From Nitrospira sp. ST-bin4 (GTDB taxonomy: Bacteria; Nitrospirota; Nitrospiria; Nitrospirales; Nitrospiraceae), in contig MSXM01000043.1 of the NCBI GenBank assembly GCA_002083565.1, positions 46,507-66,580 of the forward strand: DNA of 20,074 nt, in the 5' to 3' direction. Position numbers and translations under genes: made by a program. The notes under the pieces were generated by a model that had not been told where the DNA came from, did not search any database, and was given only the letters and a program-made list of their open reading frames with translations. Positions 8,101-14,963 of the stretch are shown here, piece by piece (positions within the stretch are counted from its first letter, which is position 1; each line of letters starts with the position of its first letter).

Positions 8101-8623
8101 CGTCCAAAGCTGCCAGAAGTGCGGTAATGCCACGGGTTCCGGCGCTTGCTTCGAAGAGGGCTGAACCAAGATCCCCTTCACCCGCAAGAAGCCTTTGGCC
8201 ACCTTCGCGCAGTCGGGCATGGTTGAGGCCAAACATGGACTCAAATTCGGTCCGTTCAAGTCCTCCAGTCAATTCCCGTTCGAGCGTACTATCTGTAGGA
8301 AGTGCGGGGTCTGCCTGTTCCGTCTCTGGATTGAGACGGGACAGCGTTGCGCCTCTGCCTTTGCGACGGACTAAGCCAATCGGCTGCCCCGTTTGCTCGA
8401 GAAATACAGCTCCAATGCGCAGATCTCCAGCTGCGTGGACAAAAGAATCAGAGCTTCGGACAGGAATCCCGAATCGCAAATCTGTCATGGCTCGCAGAGC
8501 AGAAGACTTGCCAGCCTCATTCGGGCCATAGATCAGATGCAGATTGTTCGGACCAGCTGAAAAGTCTACAACCTTATTGGTGAACGGTCCAAACGCTTGC
8601 AGCAACAGGCGAAGGAGCCTCAT
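5093..8623 (-). CDS. yhaN: YhaN-like SMC/SbcC-family ATPase
   Basis: The product has 1176 residues and belongs to the Rad50/SbcC-like ATPases most similar in layout to YhaN. The N-terminal lobe has the start MRLLRLLLQAFGPF and a Walker A motif GPNEAGKS at 33-40. Two long coiled-coil arms fill about 160-1040. The C-terminal lobe has an ABC signature (MSEGTGDQ, about 1090-1097), Walker B LVLDD ending near 1123 and an H-loop FTHH near 1154. There is no CxxC zinc hook; the nearest pair is C896-x3-C900, off-centre in the arm, so the arms would have to join by another route. The start overlaps the stop of the upstream yhaO-like gene as ATGA (4 bases), so translation is probably coupled and the products likely form a complex in the cytoplasm. 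Expected role: ATP-driven DNA end or branched-DNA processing together with the YhaO nuclease. It is the last gene of the operon. Confidence 0.88.
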   Translation of the reverse strand: MRLLRLLLQAFGPFTNKVVDFSAGPNNLHLIYGPNEAGKSSALRAMTDLRFGIPVRSSDSFVHAAGDLRIGAVFLEQTGQPIGLVRRKGRGATLSRLNPETEQADPALPTDSTLERELTGGLERTEFESMFGLNHARLREGGQRLLAGEGDLGSALFEASAGTRGITALLAALDADAKKLYSPHGRAQNAVINEARRQIEEQRQVLRQALTKPADWQVLNRAYEMAKTTLDEITQALETLRRYENDLTELRTVEPLLREHDRLATELQSLANIPNLAENARQERLTAQQSLARVQQDLREAEQELKRCSSALAALALEPLVLQHADTIERWLSEVPVVSRHHIEVQQQAVAIEQIASRLAILVERIVPGMGLSEILQAIPSDADRRMLDMHVAEEGRLKERFQASQQQAVTLDQALQEEADAVPVSVAPIARQSLSLTIRHAQSLGDVIRRKADLDRQVRDLESQFAIALSDLSSDSEQALRSTHPILDAQITLTKQELLEVQEQQKVAGDEYQRVERDLDEQRIRYRQLAAEGEIVTSDTLRSARLRRDQGWALIRQVYIERTQDAEGLVREFDAERALPEAFEAAEHEADRQADLLRADAKRAAGFEECSMRIEQMETRRSQLQQHMDTLAARRCQILTGWGQQLCAAGLPDIAPEPLHEWQRRRHDALQLAEQVETLRAESASLIEQAGEAASRIVNALRTLGQSVEERVIGDLKSLTVLIEQGLNWEKSAIQMEAEQSARAKTVKQLQVERDKLHRSIGEMTTELDRHRSALQQWEARLALPAHSTPDAVKARLNELDELARLHSKLIEAQERKALLQAELDELTQQGRQIAVLLGEAAPVALTSFADGLRKRLIVAREREQEREVLLRDRNRAQEKKRIAESVQVAQEAVCSRLCTAAETTTIDLLPELEDAAARKREVKKKLAFVQDQLARASSHSEEELRRRLAGRDAFALDRERDHCRAEIERRDQELAAAQQTEQHARLALNAVDASDRAAVAREAIESAAARYRSAIRPWARLKLAHVLLQEALNRFRERAQAPMITAASSYFSLMTGGAYERLVTDESGDRPVLCAQRAGGTRIRIEEMSEGTGDQLYLALRLAALELRRSSHPQMPLVLDDVLITSDNDRAANVLRALSQFSDGGQVMIFTHHEHLIEVARLALGEQGFTLHTL

Positions 8624-9879
8624 ATTCCCTCAGCAGATGCAGCGAGTCGGGCAAGGACTGTCGCCTCGGCGTCCAGGAGCAAGCTTTTCAATTCGTCGAT
8701 ATTGTCCAGCTTCGGCACATCACCGACAGCAACCTCTGGAGGCATTGCCCCAAGAAGATCACCGAGATTGGCTTGAGCCATACCTAGTAACTCGGTCGGG
8801 TTCGCTGCAATCGCGTCCACAAGACGCACCAGTTCACCGACAGCATCCTGCCGTAGGGCAGCTTGCGCACGGTCGAGTGGCGTGGATAGCTCAAGACGCA
8901 CCTGTTCAATCCAGACCTCTGCCTCACTCAGGTCTTGTGCGGCAGCTTGCAGGGCAGCAGCCAGGGTGCCAGGCTGGGCCGCCTCTGTTTGATGTAAAGC
9001 CGTCGATCCTGTCAGCGTAATACGGACCGCATGCATACGATCCGTTGCCCCAATGAGCAGGGGTTCCATCGCCTCATGAAATATCCCGTTTAATGCATCC
9101 AGTTGATCGACACCAGTAAGAGAGAGAGACACTTGGTTCCATCGCACGGCGTCCAGTGGCACAAATTCAGCCTCGATCCGGCCAGCCTCCACCGTGACGA
9201 ACTCACAGCCCTTCGCTCCTGTTTCATTTGCATGTCGTCCCTGAAGATTACCGGGGAATACGATCCTCGGTTGTTCACAGATCACTTCCCGTGCGTGCAC
9301 ATGTCCCAGCGCCCAGTAGTCGTAACCTTTGGCGATTAACGTGGAGAGGTCCGTCGGCGCGTAGGGATCATGCCCAGGACGGCCAGTGAGACTGGTGTGC
9401 AACATGCCGACATTAAAGAACCCAGGGACTGAATCAGGGTAGGAGGGAACGAGGTCTTCATCGACAACACGGTCAGGAAAACTCCGACCATGGATGGCTA
9501 CTGAGAGTTCATCAAGACGAATAGTCTGTGCGCTACGACTGGAGAAGACGGTAACGTTCGGCGGCAGAGCCAATTGCTTTGAAATCACCCCCTGCGCATC
9601 ATGATTGCCTTGGATGATGAACACCCGAATGTTCGCCCGCCCCAGACGAACCATTTGTTCACGGAAAAAGAGACCGGTGTGAAAGTCCTGCCAATCACGA
9701 TCATAGATATCTCCAGCTAGCAGGACAAAATCGACCTGCTCGCTAGTCGCCTTGTCGACCAGTCGCTCAAGCGAACGACGAGTGGCAGCCCGCAGCCGCT
9801 CGACAGGTGCACCTTCATAACGGTTGAGGCCGCGTAAAGGGCTATCGATGTGAAGATCTGAGGCGTGGATGAAGCGCAT
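8620..9879 (-). CDS. yhaO: YhaO-like metallophosphoesterase (SbcD/Mre11 family nuclease)
   Basis: This gene encodes a 419-residue calcineurin-like phosphoesterase of the SbcD/Mre11 type. All expected metal-binding motifs are visible: D8-L-H10, G56-D57, G91-N-H-D94, H161 (GMLHTS) and G192-H-V-H195. The C-terminal part (about 230-419) is the capping and partner-binding region, rich in helices and Glu/Leu, with no recognised motif. The family uses Mn2+ to cleave DNA as exonuclease and endonuclease, powered by a Rad50-like partner; here that is the downstream YhaN-like ATPase, whose start overlaps this stop by ATGA. Its own ATG overlaps the stop of the upstream RloC-like gene by one base (TAATG), with no good ribosome site, which suggests that it depends on upstream translation. 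All active-site residues are present, so it should be active. Assignment to YhaO rather than SbcD rests on the YhaN-like partner. Confidence 0.88.
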   Translation of the reverse strand: MRFIHASDLHIDSPLRGLNRYEGAPVERLRAATRRSLERLVDKATSEQVDFVLLAGDIYDRDWQDFHTGLFFREQMVRLGRANIRVFIIQGNHDAQGVISKQLALPPNVTVFSSRSAQTIRLDELSVAIHGRSFPDRVVDEDLVPSYPDSVPGFFNVGMLHTSLTGRPGHDPYAPTDLSTLIAKGYDYWALGHVHAREVICEQPRIVFPGNLQGRHANETGAKGCEFVTVEAGRIEAEFVPLDAVRWNQVSLSLTGVDQLDALNGIFHEAMEPLLIGATDRMHAVRITLTGSTALHQTEAAQPGTLAAALQAAAQDLSEAEVWIEQVRLELSTPLDRAQAALRQDAVGELVRLVDAIAANPTELLGMAQANLGDLLGAMPPEVAVGDVPKLDNIDELKSLLLDAEATVLARLAASAEGI

Positions 9880-12503
9880 TATGACTTTTGGGATTTTCCT
9901 GACTTGCGTGATTGCTCCGTTGCCTTGTTTCGCTTATCAACTCGCCCTCGCCACTCCTCTAATTCATTAATGTCGGCCAGCAATTCCTCTGGACTTGGGA
10001 GTGCAGTTCCTCCTAATAAGGCTTGGTCATGGGTGTAGTTGGAACAGTTCGTCATAGCAGCGTCTATGGTCGTAAAGTCGGAATCTTCTACAAGAACTCC
10101 TGCCAAGAGCTGAGTTGAAACGCCTTTCTTAAACCTGGTCACAACACCTCGAAAAAGCACTTCCTCCACAGCACGTTCCCAGGCATTCCTGAGTAGCCGG
10201 TAAGCATCAAATGTCTTTTTCTTATGCTCCGGGTCGTCGCCAGCCTTGTACAACTTGGCAATTTCTTGTTGAAGAGCCTTTAAAACTCCTACACGCGCCT
10301 TAGTTCCTTGAGAATCGAAAGGAAGATCAGGCTCCGCGACGCCATATCCCTCTGGCCTCCGTGTCAGACTTTGTGCAAGACAAGGTATCTCATTCCTGCT
10401 GGCTTCATCCATCAAGAGGCTAAGGAAGTAGATGTCATGAGTAAATATGATGACTTGTCGCTTACTGGCCTCACTCACAAGTCGAATAGCAACCTTCTCA
10501 CGACGTTTGTGGTCCAGAGACGATACGGGATCATCAAAAACAATCCCACCGGTTCCTCCACTTACATTGGCCTCGGCCAAAAAGGAGCCAATTGCGATGG
10601 CCCTCTGTTCGCCTTCGCTCAAGATATCACCAGGATTTTTGACCTGGGCTAGTTCGATCTTAAGCTTGTGAAGCGGTTTCCCCTTTTGAGAGCGACTTTG
10701 CAGAGAAACACTCAAATTCTCTGCCCCCAAGGCCTTAAACTCATCGCTCAAGGCATCTGCTAGCTCTTTTGAAACAGCCTTATCTGTAAGCTCATTAGCT
10801 TTTAACGATATACTGGTGGTTTTCACCGCACCTAGACATTTAGTCAGCTTCTCCTGAAGATTATATTTTGAAATTGCCCCGATTACTGCTGGTTTAACTT
10901 TTGAAAGCCTCACACGAGCATCAAGTTCATTAAATTCGGTCTCAAGTGATGTGCGCGTACCTTCTGCCGCTGCTTTTTCAAACACCTTTGCTTGCTGCTC
11001 AAGTGCAGTTGACAAAGTTTGCAGTCGAGTAGCGACTGAGGTGGGTTCGATAGGTATTCCATCCCACGTGTCAGTAGCGCAAGCCAGTTTAATGCCCTTA
11101 TAACGGTCCGCGATGGCTCTTTCAAAATCCCTGATATCAACGGCGAGACTTTTATCGTACGTTTGAATCTCCTCAAACAGTTCTTCGTCAAAGCCAAGTG
11201 CAGTGGTCGAATCATTGAAGATCTTCAGCGCCTCATCTAAAGACTTCTTGCTAGCCCTCGTGCGTTGCTCCGATTCATCCTGAATAAACTTCTCAAATCG
11301 AATCAGTCTCTCAGCCCCGTCGTTTAGGGGCTGCTGACACAGGGGGCATTGCGCTCCAGGCCCGAGGGCCTGGAAATGTTTCTCATGATGTGCTTCCAGA
11401 CAGAATGTTTTGGCAGCATCAAATAGACACTTCCATGCTTCACCGCCAGTACCTGGAAGGAGGGAAGAATCAGACTTGAATTGTTGAGCCACTAGCTCGG
11501 AAGCTGTTTTAGCCTTGCTATATGTTCCGGTAAGAACACGAAGTTTAGAGACGACCTCAGAGTTTACGAGAGCCAGCTTTTCTGTGGCGGCGATTGTAAT
11601 TTTGGCAACTCTTGTTGAGAGTAATCGAAGTTGCTTGGCCTTTTCTGCAGGATTCTCTGCCCTAAGCCCTTTGTCTAGCTCGTCTCTACGGTGGATTTGC
11701 TCAGCAGTAAGAGCTGCCAGCGTTTCTACGTCCTCTGCTTTTGTCTTATAGGAAAGATTACTTATCAAAACGCCTACTGTTGTCTTGTCATTGCCTAATT
11801 CTGCAAATGCATTTGTATCAGGAGTAGTCTGGGAGAGTTCATTCTTTATAAAGGCCTCTAATTGTTTACAGGCCGCGGCTAACCCTTCAAAAATATCTAA
11901 ACCATACGGAACGAAAGAGAAATCATCTTCTTCATCTAAATAGGCTCTGGCACAGCGAGAGTCGAAAATCGCCAGTGATGAAAGCTCTTCTGGGGCCAAC
12001 CTCCCATCAATCCATGTTACATCTCTTGCAACATCATTAATTGAAATCTCAAATTTCGCCTGAGGAGCAGCCCCCTTGGTTGCAGCTATAGCCGCATTAG
12101 GGTGGATTGGCTCAGACTGATCCCTTGCTCTACAAGCTCGTTTAAGGACTCGGGAATATCCCGACTTTCCAGATCCATTATCACCATAAATGACAGTGAT
12201 GCCTTTATTTCCAAATGTAAGGCGTTGCTTCTCAGCTATCGCGTTTACATGCTGCAAATCCTTCATCGCTAATAGCGTGACATGTCCACCACTTGAGACA
12301 CCGGACGGGATTTGATCTACGCTTAGGCGTACAGGAGATCTGCCCTGATTGTCTGGAATGCCATTTTCGTCTTTCAAGAGTGCATACAAGTCGTCGACAT
12401 CATTTTTCGACAACGTCTGGCTATTAAATAGACGCCGAATCGCATCACTTTGCCAAGCTGGTAAACCTTTAGCCCACTTCAAGATCTCCTGTAGAATAGC
12501 CAT
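9879..12503 (-). CDS. RloC/PrrC-like AAA ATPase, candidate anticodon nuclease
   Basis: The product has 874 residues from ATG at 12503. A TTG at 12518 is in frame but forms part of the AAGGAG ribosome site, which sits correctly for the ATG. It fits the AAA_13 group that includes the tRNA anticodon nucleases PrrC and RloC. Walker A GDNGSGKS is at 107-114, followed by an unusual Asp/Glu-rich insert near 190-195. Long helices flank a zinc hook CPLC at 386-389, a RloC hallmark that PrrC lacks. ABC signature LSEGEQRA starts at 628, Walker B IVFDD at 654-658, and IIFTHD at about 685-690. The C-terminal region has R772-x3-E776 and a downstream H825, matching the Arg-Glu-His catalytic triad order of these nucleases, although the Glu-His spacing (49) should be compared with real RloC. 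Known family members cleave tRNA anticodons after DNA restriction is inhibited or DNA is damaged. The gene looks more AT-rich than its neighbours and is coupled to yhaO. Confidence 0.75.
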   Translation of the reverse strand: MAILQEILKWAKGLPAWQSDAIRRLFNSQTLSKNDVDDLYALLKDENGIPDNQGRSPVRLSVDQIPSGVSSGGHVTLLAMKDLQHVNAIAEKQRLTFGNKGITVIYGDNGSGKSGYSRVLKRACRARDQSEPIHPNAAIAATKGAAPQAKFEISINDVARDVTWIDGRLAPEELSSLAIFDSRCARAYLDEEDDFSFVPYGLDIFEGLAAACKQLEAFIKNELSQTTPDTNAFAELGNDKTTVGVLISNLSYKTKAEDVETLAALTAEQIHRRDELDKGLRAENPAEKAKQLRLLSTRVAKITIAATEKLALVNSEVVSKLRVLTGTYSKAKTASELVAQQFKSDSSLLPGTGGEAWKCLFDAAKTFCLEAHHEKHFQALGPGAQCPLCQQPLNDGAERLIRFEKFIQDESEQRTRASKKSLDEALKIFNDSTTALGFDEELFEEIQTYDKSLAVDIRDFERAIADRYKGIKLACATDTWDGIPIEPTSVATRLQTLSTALEQQAKVFEKAAAEGTRTSLETEFNELDARVRLSKVKPAVIGAISKYNLQEKLTKCLGAVKTTSISLKANELTDKAVSKELADALSDEFKALGAENLSVSLQSRSQKGKPLHKLKIELAQVKNPGDILSEGEQRAIAIGSFLAEANVSGGTGGIVFDDPVSSLDHKRREKVAIRLVSEASKRQVIIFTHDIYFLSLLMDEASRNEIPCLAQSLTRRPEGYGVAEPDLPFDSQGTKARVGVLKALQQEIAKLYKAGDDPEHKKKTFDAYRLLRNAWERAVEEVLFRGVVTRFKKGVSTQLLAGVLVEDSDFTTIDAAMTNCSNYTHDQALLGGTALPSPEELLADINELEEWRGRVDKRNKATEQSRKSGKSQKS

Positions 12504-12555
12504 TCCCCTCTCCTTCAATCGCCTATACCGACAAACCTATGAGAAATTCCCTCAC

Positions 12556-14238
12556 TCAAGCCATCGAAGTTAGTGTGCCATTGAGAACAGCTTCGAGGAG
12601 GCGGTGGCTTTCGGTGTGGGTGACGGTGAGTTGTGCATCGAGCCGGTCACACAGGGCCATCAGTTCTTCGACTTTGGCGACTATACGGTGTTGTTCTGCG
12701 AGGGGTGGGAGTGGGAATGGAACCCTGAGAACTCGGTCAGGAGAGGTGTGCCTTACTTTCATTCCAGTGCACGTTCTCGCCAATTCCCCCCTGAAGAACT
12801 CGGAATTGAAAAACCAGAATGCGAATTCAGGGTCAACCAATTCCGAGAAACCGAGTTTGCCGAGACGTTGGTTGTGAACGTAGATCCTGCCGTCATCTGG
12901 AATGAAGGCGGGACTTCCCAGAAGGCCCGCTGCTTGTTCGGTCATTGGAATAATTAAGTCGCCAGCCTTCAAAATGTAATCCGGATCAACTGGACCGGAA
13001 TAATATTTCCTCTTCGATTCTCGATCTCTAAAGCCACCCTTCTCATAGAAGTTCCCCGGCGTAGTTAGAACGAAGGGCGCTGGTTCGCTTGTGAAATACG
13101 CGCTACTGAAGGCGTAGCCATGTTTCAGGGTAGCGATGTCACCAAGCCGAAACCATATCCACGAAGAAGGTAACTGGAATGGGACTTCCTGTTCTTCGAT
13201 TGGTCCTGCCCATTTTCCTTTTTTCTGCTCAGCCTTTATCAGAAGCTTCTCCGCCGGTTCGTCATTGGGGTCTTGGGAAACAAGCTTCCCCCGAACGGCA
13301 AGGTTGAGGATGGTTTGGCGGAGTTGCTGAATGTGTTCTGATCGCGTGGTGAGGCGAGGGAGGTGGTTGAAGTAGAAACGGGCGTGGTCGCGGAAGGCGT
13401 CGGGGTTCTCGCCATTGTTGAAACGATGCAGAGACGAAGCCGCCAGACGATCCCGTCGGCTCTCGCGCTCTGTCTGCGCCGCCTCCAGTCGATCACAGAG
13501 CGCCATCAATTCATCCACCTTAGCGACGATGCAGTGCTGTTCGGCGAGGGGTGGGAGCGGGAGTAAAATGTTTGAAATCGAGTCCCGGTTTAGTGTCGCC
13601 CCTTTGATAGCATCTTTGGTATCGCCCTTCCGCGAAAACTCGGGAAGCACCTTAAAGAGATAGGCATCCATTGCCTGGAGATAAGGATGAATGGAAATGA
13701 TCGCCTCATTATGGAACGCAGGAGCGCCGAGTCGTGATATCTTCCCAATCGTTAGCTTAAAACTCATGATCATGGTGCCAACAGGGACTGGCTCCGAACT
13801 AAAGACCTGATTCTTAGCTTTGATGCTGACCGTCTCCTTAGTGACGGTAACGACTTCACCATCTTTCATGTCGGCGATACTGATCCATGGGTAATCGCCG
13901 GTATTCCAAAGACTGACATCGTGGCGTGATGGCGTCCGTCCAGCTGAAAAATCTGCAATCGCCCCGAATCGCACCCATTGCCAATTGCTGGGAAGCTCAA
14001 AAGGCTGATTCCTAATCGCGACCTGCGGTGCCGGTTCCTGCTTCCTGATTTCCCCCGCCTTCACCAGCCGTTCCTTCTCCGCCTGAATCTGTTTAAGCAA
14101 TTCCGACGCTGGCTCATCCCTCGGATCTTGTTCGACTAGTTTTCCCCTTACCGCGAGGTCGAGAATGAATCGGCGCAGGCGCGGTATGGCGTCGGGCGCA
14201 TCACTGATGCGGTTGAACAGGCAGATGAGATGGTGCAT
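12556..14238 (-). CDS. hsdS: Type I restriction-modification specificity subunit HsdS
   Basis: The product has 560 residues and two target recognition domains, each in a repeat unit. TRD1 is about 80-229 and TRD2 about 353-510. Each is followed by the same conserved helix: LPPLAEQHCIVAKVDELMAL (228-247) and PPLAEQHRIVAKVEELMALC (511-530). A second repeated block precedes each TRD: LDLAVRGKLVEQDPRDEPAS near 26-45 and LNLAVRGKLVSQDPNDEPAE near 311-330. The two TRDs differ clearly, so the recognised DNA site should be bipartite and asymmetric, each TRD reading one half and the helices setting the spacing. The length suits type IB (EcoAI/EcoEI-like) subunits. It works with HsdM as M2S and with HsdR as the R2M2S nuclease. 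ATG at 14238 is 15 bases after the previous stop, with GAGGA about 11 bases before it. No disruption is visible, so it is probably functional. Confidence 0.93.
   Translation of the reverse strand: MHHLICLFNRISDAPDAIPRLRRFILDLAVRGKLVEQDPRDEPASELLKQIQAEKERLVKAGEIRKQEPAPQVAIRNQPFELPSNWQWVRFGAIADFSAGRTPSRHDVSLWNTGDYPWISIADMKDGEVVTVTKETVSIKAKNQVFSSEPVPVGTMIMSFKLTIGKISRLGAPAFHNEAIISIHPYLQAMDAYLFKVLPEFSRKGDTKDAIKGATLNRDSISNILLPLPPLAEQHCIVAKVDELMALCDRLEAAQTERESRRDRLAASSLHRFNNGENPDAFRDHARFYFNHLPRLTTRSEHIQQLRQTILNLAVRGKLVSQDPNDEPAEKLLIKAEQKKGKWAGPIEEQEVPFQLPSSWIWFRLGDIATLKHGYAFSSAYFTSEPAPFVLTTPGNFYEKGGFRDRESKRKYYSGPVDPDYILKAGDLIIPMTEQAAGLLGSPAFIPDDGRIYVHNQRLGKLGFSELVDPEFAFWFFNSEFFRGELARTCTGMKVRHTSPDRVLRVPFPLPPLAEQHRIVAKVEELMALCDRLDAQLTVTHTESHRLLEAVLNGTLTSMA
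12631..12711 (-). repeat. HsdS internal repeat, distal conserved helix
   Basis: This stretch encodes residues 510-536 of HsdS and is a diverged copy of 13477-13557. It is the conserved spacer helix after TRD2. Such duplicated helices allow recombination between TRDs in type I systems. Confidence 0.8.
13477..13557 (-). repeat. HsdS internal repeat, central conserved helix
   Basis: This stretch encodes residues 228-254 of HsdS and matches 12631-12711 at protein level in almost every position, with clear DNA similarity. It is the spacer helix after TRD1. Confidence 0.8.
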
Positions 14239-14253
14239 ATGATCTATGATCCT

Positions 14254-14958
14254 CTACTGCTGCTCCAAATCGGCGATAATCGCCAATCCGTGCGCTACGC
14301 CAAGCTCTCGAAATGCTGCATCAGGCTGGGCAACCTTGTCATACGTGGCCCCGAGGTGAAGATCGCCGATAAAGCACTTGAAGAACTCTGTGTAGAAGGT
14401 CTGAAAATTCTTATAGTAATCGGTCGCGGTATCCACCCCACCTTGGCCTTTAAAAGCAACAGTGCTTGCAGGCACCACATGAACACCCAGTTTAGAGTAA
14501 ACAAAAACAAAGGATGCTGAACTTCGTTTCAGCATATCGTGGCATTGACGACCCAAATTCTGGTCGCCAGCGACAATTTTGACCACACGCGAGCTTTGCC
14601 TCGATGCCTGTGACGCCACCTTGGCCTGCGCCAAGTAACCTTTGGAGATTGATCGGCTCCCGTTTCGAATGGTCATAATTCCGGCGATGTCCGCTCCAAT
14701 GATGTTTTCTTCTCTGCGTTTGTAGCAATGAACCTTGAAAGACACTCCAGAAATGTGTTGGCCGTTCAACCGCGATCGGATTTCCTCCAAAAGATGTCCA
14801 GTGAGCTCGCGTGCGATCTGTGGGGTTATGGCCTCTTCACGACCCGTCAGGTTGTCCCGGCCGATGTCGTTTAAGACACGGCCAGCCAGTTCCGCTGCGG
14901 CTACTCCGACCTGCTCCGCAAGATATGACAGCGCATTGGTATTCTTTATGGTTATCAT
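14254..14958 (-). CDS. Putative PD-(D/E)XK nuclease-like protein in hsd operon
   Basis: This gene encodes 234 residues and lies between hsdM (5-base gap) and hsdS (15-base gap), so it is surely part of the operon. I see a plausible PD-(D/E)XK core: IIGAD (D90) on one strand, then a long hairpin and GYLAQAK with Q111-x-K113. The Q-x-K form replaces the usual Glu and is known from Mrr-type members of this superfamily. Upstream helices carry candidate acidic residues at E58/E59. The following region (about 125-165) has a beta-alpha-beta look: VVKIVAGDQN, then SASFVFVYSKLGVHVVPAS. This is a short protein with no helicase and no membrane segment. It might be an extra DNA nuclease, a modifier of the restriction complex, or an inactive relative. 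The assignment rests on motif pattern alone. Confidence 0.6.
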   Translation of the reverse strand: MITIKNTNALSYLAEQVGVAAAELAGRVLNDIGRDNLTGREEAITPQIARELTGHLLEEIRSRLNGQHISGVSFKVHCYKRREENIIGADIAGIMTIRNGSRSISKGYLAQAKVASQASRQSSRVVKIVAGDQNLGRQCHDMLKRSSASFVFVYSKLGVHVVPASTVAFKGQGGVDTATDYYKNFQTFYTEFFKCFIGDLHLGATYDKVAQPDAAFRELGVAHGLAIIADLEQQ

Positions 14959-14963
14959 ATCTC

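Noticed and set aside
12504..12518. TTG start for the RloC-like gene
   Set aside because: The TTG overlaps the AAGGAG ribosome site, which is correctly spaced for the ATG at 12503.
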